From: JBFWRK01 sp050248955
GTDB lineage: Bacteria; Actinomycetota; Acidimicrobiia; Acidimicrobiales; Ilumatobacteraceae
Assembly: GCA_050248955.1 (NCBI GenBank)
Contig: JBFWRK010000013.1
Location: forward strand, 86,429-150,428
DNA: 64,000 nucleotides
Reading direction: 5' to 3'
The notes under the pieces are model-generated. The model was given only the letters and a program-made list of their open reading frames with translations. It was not told where the DNA came from and ran no database searches. A program made the translations under genes and the position numbers. Position 1 is the first letter of the stretch. Each line of letters opens with the position of its first letter. Shown here piece by piece: positions 24,934 to 32,241 of the stretch.

Positions 24934-26034
24934 TCAGCGACCGGCCCAGGCGTCGGCGGTGGCCGAGATCCGATCCTCGGGCAGCGAGACGTACCCGGCG
25001 GCGGGCACCTCGGCGAGACCCTGCTCGCTGATGTAGAGGTCGACGAAGGCGGCGACAGCCGGGTTGTCGGCGGCCTTGGCCTTGTTGACGTAGATGTAGA
25101 GCGACCGGGAGAAGCCGTACGAACCGTCAGCAATCGTCTCCTCGCTCGGCACGACGCACCCGTCTCCGGTATCGATGCCGAGCGCCTTCATGCGATCGGC
25201 TTCGGCGGCGTAGTACGCGTAGCCGACCCAGCCGAGCGACGTGTCGGCACCCTCGATGCCCTCGACGATCACGTTGTCGTTGCCGCTCGCCGTGTAGTCG
25301 GCCCGAGTGACGGCATCCTGGTCACGCGACTCGGCGATCTTGGTGATCGCGAACTCGACGAACGTGTCGTAGGTGCCGGACTCTTCGCCAGGACCGACGA
25401 CCGTCAGCGGTGCGTCCGGGAGCGAACCCGAGGTCGAGCCGAGCTCGGTGGCGATCGCGTTCGCGTCGGACCAGTTCGCGAAGCCCTCGGACTCCGGGCC
25501 GATGAGCGCGTACAGGGCCGGCACGTCGAGGCACTCGACGGCGGTGTTGTTCGGGCTCGTCGCCACGGTCAGGCCGTCGATGGCGACCTCGAGCTCGACG
25601 AACTCGACGCCGGCGTCGGCGCAGCTCTGGGCTTCCTCGTCCTTGATCGGGCGGGATGCGTCGCTGATGTCGGCCTCGCCGGCGCAGAACTTCTTGAAGC
25701 CGTCGCCGGTGCCAGGACCCTCGACCGTCACGGCGAGCTTGCCACCGGACAGCTCGTCGGCCAGCTCGCCGACCTTGATCGAGATCGGCTCGACCGTCGA
25801 AGAACCGGTCACGAAGACCTCACCCTCCGGCAGTTCGCCGTCGGTCGCCGCTGTGGTCTCGGTCCCCCCGGCCGTGGTCTCAGCGGCCGCGGCGGTGGTC
25901 TCAGCGGCAGCGGCGGTGGTCTCCGCCGCGGCGGTGGTGTCGGATGTGTCGTCGTCGCCGCCGCAGGCTGCTGCGACGAGCGACAGTGCGAGTGCGCCCG
26001 CCAGGAACGGCAGACGTCGGGATTTGGTGTTCAC
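24934..26034 (-). CDS. pstS: phosphate-binding lipoprotein PstS
   Basis: 366 residues. Signal peptide with lipobox VAAAC (C24) and an acidic GGDDD sequence after it. An Ala/Glu/Thr linker follows, with three imperfect copies of AAAETTA (residues about 33-60). The binding domain has FVTGSSTVEPIS, AGEADISDASRPI, PGEESGTYDTFVEF and DTSLGWVGYAYY, residues that ring the phosphate in PstS. It captures phosphate outside the membrane for PstSCAB. A PHO box and a TACGTT -10 (26074-26079) lie upstream. Confidence 0.95.
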   Translation of the reverse strand: MNTKSRRLPFLAGALALSLVAAACGGDDDTSDTTAAAETTAAAAETTAAAAETTAGGTETTAATDGELPEGEVFVTGSSTVEPISIKVGELADELSGGKLAVTVEGPGTGDGFKKFCAGEADISDASRPIKDEEAQSCADAGVEFVELEVAIDGLTVATSPNNTAVECLDVPALYALIGPESEGFANWSDANAIATELGSTSGSLPDAPLTVVGPGEESGTYDTFVEFAITKIAESRDQDAVTRADYTASGNDNVIVEGIEGADTSLGWVGYAYYAAEADRMKALGIDTGDGCVVPSEETIADGSYGFSRSLYIYVNKAKAADNPAVAAFVDLYISEQGLAEVPAAGYVSLPEDRISATADAWAGR

Positions 26035-26106
26035 GCTGGGTTCTCCTCTGTCGTGGTTGGGAACGACGATCGCAACGTAGGGAGGCGACGTGTCCCGGAA
26101 GCCGAG

Positions 26107-26139
26107 GTCGGGTGAACACGGGGTGAACGGGCGGCGAAG
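26107..26139 (-). promoter_or_regulatory. PHO box upstream of pstS
   Basis: Three 11-base direct repeat units reading on the minus strand: CTTCGCCGCCC, GTTCACCCCGT, GTTCACCCGAC. The two GTTCACC cores exactly match the actinobacterial PHO-box consensus with 11-base spacing. A TACGTT -10 lies at 26074-26079, about 30 bases downstream. Confidence 0.88.
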
Positions 26140-26183
26140 GGACGGGGAAGCAGCGATCGCCCCTCAAGCGGGACGACCCTCCG

Positions 26184-26783
26184 TCACGAGGTGGCCGCTT
26201 CGAGCAGCTTCGTCAACGAATACTCACCGAGGCGCGGGACAATCGCGGCGACGAGCTCGTCGTGCTCGACCGGCGAGCCGGTCGCCGGCGTGGTGAGCTG
26301 GAGCGCAGCGAGGAGCGCCATCCTCGCCGTGATGCGTACCCGGATCTCGTCTGCCGCCGAGGGCGCGAGCGGGCGGAGGCGTTCCGGATCGACCTTGTCG
26401 AGCAGGTCCGCCCGCTTCATCTTCAGCGCGACCGGGTGACGTGCGCACCGTTCGAGGTAGTTGGCGACCGGCTCGCCGGGAAGCTGGGTGAGCGCCATCA
26501 CCAACTCGATCGCCGCGGGGTGGATGTCGGCCGCGATCAGGTCGTGATCGGTGGCGCGACCTTTCTCGATCGCGTCGTGGAGGAGCGCGGCGACCAGTGC
26601 GTGTTCGTCACCCCATGCGGCGACCGCAGCCGCGACGCCCAGGACATGGTCGATCACGGGACGCCCGTACCGATCGAGCTGACCGTCATGCGCCCACTCG
26701 GCGAGCGCGCGGGCCCGCTCGACGGCCGACGAACCCGCGAACGCCCGACACTCGCCATCGAACGGCTCGTGCACCTCCGCCAC
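26184..26783 (-). CDS. HD-domain hydrolase ((p)ppGpp hydrolase-like)
   Basis: 199 residues from GTG 26783. ALAEWAHDGQLDRYGRPVIDHVLGVAAAVAAWGDEHALVAALLHDAIEKG gives the H...HD arrangement of the RelA/SpoT hydrolase (HD_4) family, and ALKMKRADLLDKVDPERL the downstream Asp motif. There is no synthetase domain. Likely a metal-dependent phosphohydrolase acting on (p)ppGpp or a similar nucleotide. It sits between the pstS promoter and the PHO-box-driven kinase-like gene, so read-through from the latter is possible. Confidence 0.75.
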   Translation of the reverse strand: MAEVHEPFDGECRAFAGSSAVERARALAEWAHDGQLDRYGRPVIDHVLGVAAAVAAWGDEHALVAALLHDAIEKGRATDHDLIAADIHPAAIELVMALTQLPGEPVANYLERCARHPVALKMKRADLLDKVDPERLRPLAPSAADEIRVRITARMALLAALQLTTPATGSPVEHDELVAAIVPRLGEYSLTKLLEAATS

Positions 26784-26892
26784 GACACGAGCGTACGCCA
26801 GCCCCGGCCCTCGATGCGCCGGCCTCGGTGTGCCACATCTCGCAGCAGGCACCCCCGTCTCACACGTCGACGTGGACGGCTGTCGGTACCGG

Positions 26893-28728
26893 TCAGACCG
26901 CGGGCGCGCGGTCCCACGCCTGCAAGCGGCGCAACAGGCTCCGCTTCTTGTCCTGGTGGTGCTGCATCCGCGACAGGATCGAGTCGAGCGTCTGGATCGC
27001 TTCGGTGATGTGCGGGCCCTTGTTGAGCATCACGCATTCGGCGCGCTCGGACATCGCCGCGTCCGTGATCTCGGCACGCGAGGGCTGCCCGGTGCGGGCG
27101 AGCGTGTCGAGCACCTGCGTCGCCCAGATCACCGGCGCGTGAGCCGCCTCGCAGGCCCACAGGATCTCTTCTTGCACTTCGGCCAGCCGTTCGAAGCCGA
27201 CCTCGACGGCGAGGTCGCCACGGGCGATCATCACGCCGACCTTGCGGCTGCGCATGGCGGTGAGCAGCAGCTCGGGGAGGTGCTCGAACGCGGCGACGTT
27301 CTCGATCTTCAACACGATGCCGACGTCGGCGGCACCGCGCCGATCCAGCTCTCGTTGGAGCTGCTCGATGTCTCCGTGGTTGCGGACGAAGGACAGGTTG
27401 ACCAGATCGGCGTGCCGGGCGACGTAGTCGAGGTCGTCGCGGTCCTTGCCGGTCAGGGCACCGAGCTGCAGGTCGGTGTCGGGGAAGTTGATGCCTTTGC
27501 CTGCTCTGAGGTTCGCTCCACCGGGACGCACGTCCGTCACGATCAGCTCGATCTCGTCAGTGCCCACCTGTTCGATGACGCCGCCGATCTTGCCGTCGTC
27601 GAGCCAGACCCGTTCACCTGGACGAGCCTGGTCGAAGACCTCGTCGAGCGTGCATCCGATGTGATGCGGGGTGCCGCTGGGCGTCGGTGCGGCGGGTTCG
27701 AGCGAGCGGGTGAGCACCACGCGATCGCCGAGGTCGACGCGGTGCGACTGCTCGATCTCCGGGAGATCGCCGACCGACACAGCGTCCTCGTCGGTATCCG
27801 ACCGGCAGAGGATCTTGAGCCCCGAAGCGACGTACGCCGTCTGCGTCACAGTTGCGAGGCAGCCGTCGACGGTGGTCTCGACGATCTCCCAGTGCCGGTG
27901 CGCGGCGCGACTGTCGACGAACTCGAGGACATCGCCGGGCTGGCGACGCTGCAGCCAACTCGCGTCCTCCACCGGCACGACGGTCGTCCCGGCGTGCCCG
28001 GCAGGAAGCTCACCGTCGACCGCGAGCCACACGAGCTTCGGCGAGGTGACGACCCCGAGACGATCGCGTCGCGGCGACACCCGCACCACTCGGGGACCAG
28101 GCCGCAGGGGGCCGGTGCGCACCTTCGGACCGGCCAGATCCATGGCGATGCGAGGACGGTGTCCGTTGGGCCGCCTCGTCGAGCGCACGTGGTCGATCAT
28201 CCGCGCCCAGACCTCCGGCTCGTCGTGGGCGCAGTTGACGCGGGCGATGTCCATCCCGCTCGCCGTCATGCTCGACACGAAATCGGGTCGGTCGGCAGCG
28301 TCGCTCGGGAGCGTGACCATGATCCGCGTGGAACGTGTCGCTGACGACGAGCCGAGCAGCCGGTGGGCGTTGCCGGCCAGCAGACGGTGACCCTCGGTGA
28401 GCGCGACACCGGCAGCCGGCGGCGGTGCTTCGTGGTCGTTCAACCTGGCGAGCAGTGCCAGAACCGCTTCGGTCGTCGCCAGGACGTGCGCCTCGGACCT
28501 GCCGAGAGAGGACAATCCGACCGCGGCGAGGCGTGCTTGCAGGTCGCGCACGTCGTGGTGGCGCAGCTCGACGTAGTGCACGAGGTTCGCAGCAGAGCGG
28601 CGGTGCGATGGGTGTGTGGCGGCGATGTCGGCCGCTCGTGCGGCTTCGGCGGCCAACATGCCGTCGCGCACCGTCCGCACCTCGGCCTCGAGGCTCTCGA
28701 GTGCCTGACGCTCGATCGTGGACCTCAT
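26893..28728 (-). CDS. pyruvate-kinase-like protein with N-terminal helical extension
   Basis: 611 residues. An alpha-helical N-terminal extension of about 130 residues (HPSHRRSAANLVHYVELR) precedes a pyruvate-kinase barrel. The barrel has TRIMVTLPSD, MDIARVNCAH (NFSH in ordinary enzymes), IAMDLAGPKVRTG, LVNLSFVRNHGDI, VLKIENVAAFE, VGVMIARGDLAVEVGFERL and IWATQVLDTL. The normal MLS-GETA segment is replaced by CVMLNKGPHITEAI, and the C-terminal allosteric domain is missing. Some bacteria carry this variant beside a standard enzyme; its reaction is unproven. A three-unit PHO box lies 20-52 bases upstream, so it appears phosphate-regulated. Confidence 0.82.
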   Translation of the reverse strand: MRSTIERQALESLEAEVRTVRDGMLAAEAARAADIAATHPSHRRSAANLVHYVELRHHDVRDLQARLAAVGLSSLGRSEAHVLATTEAVLALLARLNDHEAPPPAAGVALTEGHRLLAGNAHRLLGSSSATRSTRIMVTLPSDAADRPDFVSSMTASGMDIARVNCAHDEPEVWARMIDHVRSTRRPNGHRPRIAMDLAGPKVRTGPLRPGPRVVRVSPRRDRLGVVTSPKLVWLAVDGELPAGHAGTTVVPVEDASWLQRRQPGDVLEFVDSRAAHRHWEIVETTVDGCLATVTQTAYVASGLKILCRSDTDEDAVSVGDLPEIEQSHRVDLGDRVVLTRSLEPAAPTPSGTPHHIGCTLDEVFDQARPGERVWLDDGKIGGVIEQVGTDEIELIVTDVRPGGANLRAGKGINFPDTDLQLGALTGKDRDDLDYVARHADLVNLSFVRNHGDIEQLQRELDRRGAADVGIVLKIENVAAFEHLPELLLTAMRSRKVGVMIARGDLAVEVGFERLAEVQEEILWACEAAHAPVIWATQVLDTLARTGQPSRAEITDAAMSERAECVMLNKGPHITEAIQTLDSILSRMQHHQDKKRSLLRRLQAWDRAPAV

Positions 28729-28747
28729 CGCTGCTCACGCTACGGAC

Positions 28748-28780
28748 CTCGTCTGAACCGGAGTTGAACGGCCACCGAAC
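28748..28780 (-). promoter_or_regulatory. PHO box upstream of the pyruvate-kinase-like gene
   Basis: Three 11-base units on the minus strand: GTTCGGTGGCC, GTTCAACTCCG, GTTCAGACGAG, each starting GTTC(A/G). It ends 19 bases before the ATG at 28728. A TAGCGT -10-like hexamer (28739-28744) would make the transcript nearly leaderless. Confidence 0.78.
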
Positions 28781-28796
28781 TCTCGGGCGTCGGCGC

Positions 28797-29195
28797 TCAG
28801 GCGACCTCACGGCGAACGAGGTGCAGGCCGGAGACGACCACGAGATCGTGCTCGTGGGTCAACAGCTCACCCACGCGCCCGAGGGGCACCCATCGCACCT
28901 CGTCGACTTCGTCGTTGGGGCAGAACTGCCCGTGCACGGCCTGCATCGCCCAGTAGCGGACACGGCGGCCACGTCCACGGCGATCGGTGTAGCGCACCTC
29001 GGCGAGCTCGTCGCCGGCTGCGCAGCGAAGCCCGGTCTCTTCGTGCACCTCACGCAAGGCACATTCGAGCGCCGATTCGCGGCGGCGGCGCTTCCCCTTG
29101 GGCAGCGACCAGTCCTGTCGGTGCGGCCGATGAACGACCAGCACCTCGTGACGGCGCGTCATGCGCCACACCACGCCCCCAGCGGCTTCGATCAC
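28797..29195 (-). CDS. NUDIX hydrolase
   Basis: 132 residues from GTG 29195. AAGGVVWRM, then the Nudix box GKRRRRESALECALREVHEETGLRC (GX5EX7REVXEETGL with the REVHEETG core). Asp/Glu-rich C-terminal half. Members cleave nucleoside diphosphates linked to other groups, including Ap4A, diphosphoinositol and mutagenic dNTPs. A PHO box 40-75 bases upstream links it to phosphate limitation. A TACGTT -10 (29203-29208) lies seven bases before the GTG, so the mRNA may be leaderless. Confidence 0.87.
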   Translation of the reverse strand: MIEAAGGVVWRMTRRHEVLVVHRPHRQDWSLPKGKRRRRESALECALREVHEETGLRCAAGDELAEVRYTDRRGRGRRVRYWAMQAVHGQFCPNDEVDEVRWVPLGRVGELLTHEHDLVVVSGLHLVRREVA

Positions 29196-29236
29196 GAACC
29201 CAAACGTAGGACCACCCACCGGTCGAACTGCGGCAT

Positions 29237-29269
29237 TCGGGGTGAAGGGGTACTGAACCGGAGATGAAC
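29237..29269 (-). promoter_or_regulatory. PHO box upstream of the NUDIX gene
   Basis: Three 11-base units on the minus strand: GTTCATCTCCG, GTTCAGTACCC, CTTCACCCCGA. It lies between the CYTH gene stop (29284) and the NUDIX GTG (29195), with TACGTT at 29203-29208 as the -10. Confidence 0.8.
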
Positions 29270-29283
29270 TCTCCACCCGTCGG

Positions 29284-29757
29284 TCACTGCGGTCGGCCGT
29301 GCAGGGCGAGCGCGGCGTTGCTCCACCGTCGTTCACCGGTGACCTCTCGACCGAACCAGCTGGGAGGCGTGAACGCGGCAGCATCCGTCTCGGAATCGAA
29401 CTCGACCTCGACCACGCACAGACCGGCGAGAGCACCGGCGTAGAGGTCGACCTCCGCGACATGCCGCTGCGCATCGTCGAGTGCGATTCGATGCCGTGTC
29501 TTCTCGATCCGGCGCGGGGCTGTGTACGGCCACAGCGCCTCTGCCTGCTCGGGCGCGATCACGACCTCGACCTCGGTGCGCGCAAGCCCCGATCCGGCCT
29601 TGACCGTGAGCATCGCTCCCGTCGTGGTGATGCGAACGCGAACCTCGACCGACTCGTCCTCGGCGAGGTAACCCTGCCGCAAGGGCTCTCCTGGTCCGAG
29701 AGCCGCGGCTTCGGGCGGCTCGGGCAAGATGAACTTTCGCTCGATCTCCTGCGTCAC
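29284..29757 (-). CDS. CYTH-domain triphosphatase-like protein
   Basis: 157 residues from GTG 29757. It opens with EIERKFIL, the ExExK signature of CYTH (adenylate cyclase class IV / thiamine triphosphatase) tunnels. RQGYLAEDESVEVRVRITTTGAMLTVKAG and EIDLY-like VAEVDLYAGALAGLCVVEVEFDSE provide the basic and acidic residues lining the tunnel. Such small CYTH proteins hydrolyse inorganic tripolyphosphate or other triphosphates. It is divergent, 40 bases away, from the CHAD gene, whose product binds polyphosphate, a classical CYTH/CHAD association. Confidence 0.88.
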   Translation of the reverse strand: MTQEIERKFILPEPPEAAALGPGEPLRQGYLAEDESVEVRVRITTTGAMLTVKAGSGLARTEVEVVIAPEQAEALWPYTAPRRIEKTRHRIALDDAQRHVAEVDLYAGALAGLCVVEVEFDSETDAAAFTPPSWFGREVTGERRWSNAALALHGRPQ

Positions 29758-29797
29758 CCGTCCAGTATCGGACGCCGCCGCTACCTTCGACGCCACG

Positions 29798-31336
29798 ATG
29801 CGCACCGTCACCTTCCTGATCAGCGGCGACGAGGCGAGGACGGTCATCGAGTCCCTCGCCGAGCTGGGGTTCGTGTTCGAACCCTCGCGGGCGGTGACCA
29901 CGACCGTGCTCGACACCTTCGACGGGCGCCTGCACCGCGCCCGACTGCGCTTGGAGCTGCACGAATCCGACGGCCTCGAGCTCGTCCTGTCCGGCGACGA
30001 GACCGTCCCCGCGCGCCTCGCGGTGACAGGTGCGCCTCGTTTCCCGACCGACCTGCCACCTGGCCCGTTCCGCGCTCGACTCGCCGCCCTCGTCGACGTC
30101 CGGGCGCTCCTACCCCAGATCAGCGTGACCGCTGAGCGGACCACCGCCGCGTGGCGGGACGCATCCGACAAGGTCGTCGCCACGGCACAGCTCGACGAGC
30201 AGATCCGTGTCGTCGACCCAGCCGGTGCAGACGGCCCGGCTGCGACCGTCGAGATCCACGAGGTCACCGGGTATGCCAAGCGCGCCCGCCGTGCCGTGGA
30301 TGTGCTCGACCGCCTGGGACTGCCGAAGTGCGAGACCGACACGGTGTCGGCCTGTGCAACGGCTGCGGACGTCGACCTCGGAGGGTATGCCGCCACCGCG
30401 ACGGTCCCGCTCGATCCGCAGATGCCAGCTGTCGACGGGTATCGCGCCGTGCTCACCAACCTCGCCACTGCGATCACCGCGAACTGGGAGGGTACGATCG
30501 ACCAGTCGGACACGGAGTTCCTCCACGACCTGCGGATCGCTGTCCGCCGCACCCGGACCGTGCTCGGCGAGGCCAAGGCCGTGGTCCCGGCGGGCGTTCG
30601 AACCCCGGCCCGCGCCGGCTTCGCGTGGCTGGCCGGTCTCACCGGCCCGGCCCGCGACCTGGACGCGTACCTCCTCGAATGGGACCGCTACACCGGTCCC
30701 CTCGGGTCAGAGGTGGTCGCATCCCTCGCTCCTGTCCGCGCGCTGCTCGAACAGCGTCGCGCCGACGCCCACACCGACCTCGAACGTGCGCTCCGCTCTC
30801 AGCAGGCGGCCGACCTCATGAGCACGTGGACGGCCTGGCTCGGCCGACCGCTCGATCGCGAGTACTGCGACGTCCGAGCGGAGCGGCCTCTCGGACGCCT
30901 CGTCGCCAAGCGCATGGCACGCGCGCACAGCATCGTCGTCGAGCATGGTCGCCTGATCGATCCGGACACGCCCGCTCAGCAGGTCCACGATCTCCGCAAG
31001 GACGCGAAGAAGCTCAGGTATCTGCTCGAGTGCTTCGGCAGCCTGCTTCCCGACCGACCGCGAAAGCGGTTCGTGAAGCGTCTCAAGGCCCTGCAGGACA
31101 ACCTCGGGGAGCACCAGGACGCGGAGGTGCACGTCGCCATGCTGCGGGCGATCGCGCACGAGCTCCACGGCGCCGGCGCGTCATCCGACACGATGGTCGC
31201 GATCGGCCAGTTGACCGAGCGGCTCGACCAGCATCGCCTCGCCGCACGCGCCGAGTTCGCCGACCGGTTCGCCGACTTCGACACCAAGGCGACGCAGGGC
31301 GCGCTCGACGCCATGCTCGAGGGGATCCTCCGGTGA
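29798..31336 (+). CDS. CHAD-domain polyphosphate-binding protein with degenerate CYTH-like N-terminus
   Basis: 512 residues from ATG 29798. The first 200 residues form a beta-rich region resembling CYTH (GRLHRARLRLELHE, VEIHEVTGYAKRARRAVDVL) but without ExExK. The CHAD domain follows (about 215-505): EFLHDLRIAVRRTRTVLGEAK, VHDLRKDAKKLRYLLECF and DNLGEHQDAEVHVAMLRA hold the conserved His, Arg and Lys that bind the polyphosphate chain. CHAD proteins localise to polyphosphate granules. The stop overlaps the parA-like start (GTGA), so the two are coupled. Possible TACCTT -10 at 29782-29787. Confidence 0.88.
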   Translation: MRTVTFLISGDEARTVIESLAELGFVFEPSRAVTTTVLDTFDGRLHRARLRLELHESDGLELVLSGDETVPARLAVTGAPRFPTDLPPGPFRARLAALVDVRALLPQISVTAERTTAAWRDASDKVVATAQLDEQIRVVDPAGADGPAATVEIHEVTGYAKRARRAVDVLDRLGLPKCETDTVSACATAADVDLGGYAATATVPLDPQMPAVDGYRAVLTNLATAITANWEGTIDQSDTEFLHDLRIAVRRTRTVLGEAKAVVPAGVRTPARAGFAWLAGLTGPARDLDAYLLEWDRYTGPLGSEVVASLAPVRALLEQRRADAHTDLERALRSQQAADLMSTWTAWLGRPLDREYCDVRAERPLGRLVAKRMARAHSIVVEHGRLIDPDTPAQQVHDLRKDAKKLRYLLECFGSLLPDRPRKRFVKRLKALQDNLGEHQDAEVHVAMLRAIAHELHGAGASSDTMVAIGQLTERLDQHRLAARAEFADRFADFDTKATQGALDAMLEGILR

Positions 31337-32076
31337 AGGTGCTCGCGACCTACAGCATCAAGGGCGGCGTCGGAAAGACGACGGCGGCCGTGAACCTCGC
31401 CCACGAAGCGGCCACGAGCGGCGCTCGGGTGCTGCTCTGGGACCTCGATCCGCAGGGCGCGGCGACGTTCTTCGTCCGCGTCAGGCCGGCGATCAAGGGC
31501 GGTGCCAGCCGACTCGTCAGCACGCTCGGGTCGCTCGACGCGAACGTGTGCGCGACTGACAACCCCGCCGTTCACATCGTCCCGGCGGACTTCTCGCTGC
31601 GTCACCTCGATCTGCACCTCGACGACGCGAAGCGCCCGACGCAGCGACTCGGAGCACTCCTCGAACCGCTCGCAGATCGCTACGACGTCGCCATCCTCGA
31701 CTGCGCCCCAGGGATCACACTGACGAGCGAGAGCGTGTTCGCGGCCGCCGATGCGCTGCTCGTACCGACCATCCCCACCACCCTGTCGCAACGCACGCTC
31801 GACCAGCTCCTCACCTTCCTCGCGGACCATCCGCCGTCACCGCTGGTCCTCCCGTTCGCATCCATGGTCGATCGGCGCAAGCGGCTGCAACGCGACCTCG
31901 TCGAACGGCTGCTGACCGACGCCGCAGGGTTCCTCCCCACCACGATCCCGAACGCCAGCGTCGTCGAGCGGATGGGTGTCGAACGCGCACCCCTCGCCGT
32001 CTTCGCGCCCACCAACGCGGCGGCGATCGCCTACCGGGAGCTGTGGGGCGACATCGCCGCGAGGATCTGGCCCTGA
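31333..32076 (+). CDS. orphan ParA/MinD-type ATPase coupled to CHAD
   Basis: 247 residues from GTG 31333. The deviant Walker A is KGGVGKTT (10-17), with the signature Lys needed for dimerisation. LLWDLDPQGAATFF is Walker A', and VAILDCAPGITLTSESVFAAADALLVPT is Walker B. No parB, parS-like repeats or plasmid genes are near, so this is not a chromosome-segregation pair. Its overlap with the CHAD gene suggests a cargo-positioning ATPase whose cargo is the polyphosphate granule, as McdA does for carboxysomes; that role is inference. Confidence 0.85.
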   Translation: MKVLATYSIKGGVGKTTAAVNLAHEAATSGARVLLWDLDPQGAATFFVRVRPAIKGGASRLVSTLGSLDANVCATDNPAVHIVPADFSLRHLDLHLDDAKRPTQRLGALLEPLADRYDVAILDCAPGITLTSESVFAAADALLVPTIPTTLSQRTLDQLLTFLADHPPSPLVLPFASMVDRRKRLQRDLVERLLTDAAGFLPTTIPNASVVERMGVERAPLAVFAPTNAAAIAYRELWGDIAARIWP

Positions 32077-32108
32077 CCTCGCCCGTGCACCGGGCCTGAG
32101 CCGGGGAA

Positions 32109-32127
32109 GCGCAGCGCGGCGCTGCGC
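32109..32127. terminator. hairpin after parA-like gene
   Basis: GCGCAGCGC (32109-32117), one G, GCGCTGCGC (32119-32127): a near-perfect 9-bp palindrome 32 bases after the ATPase stop and just before the phoX PHO box. Probable terminator isolating the two transcripts. Confidence 0.6.
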
Positions 32128-32134
32128 ACGAGAC

Positions 32135-32167
32135 GTTCGGCGATCGGTCGTCCTCCGTTCACGGTCA
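32135..32167 (+). promoter_or_regulatory. PHO box upstream of phoX
   Basis: Three 11-base units on the plus strand: GTTCGGCGATC (32135), GGTCGTCCTCC (32146), GTTCACGGTCA (32157). It is weaker than the pstS box, but the period is exact and the last unit carries GTTCAC. A TACAGC -10-like hexamer lies at 32191-32196 and the ATG at 32242. Confidence 0.65.
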
Positions 32168-32241
32168 GGACGGGCTGGAGGTGCCGGCGGTACAGCAGGC
32201 CCTTTCACGCTGTCGGCAACCAACTCTCCAGGAGGCATCCC

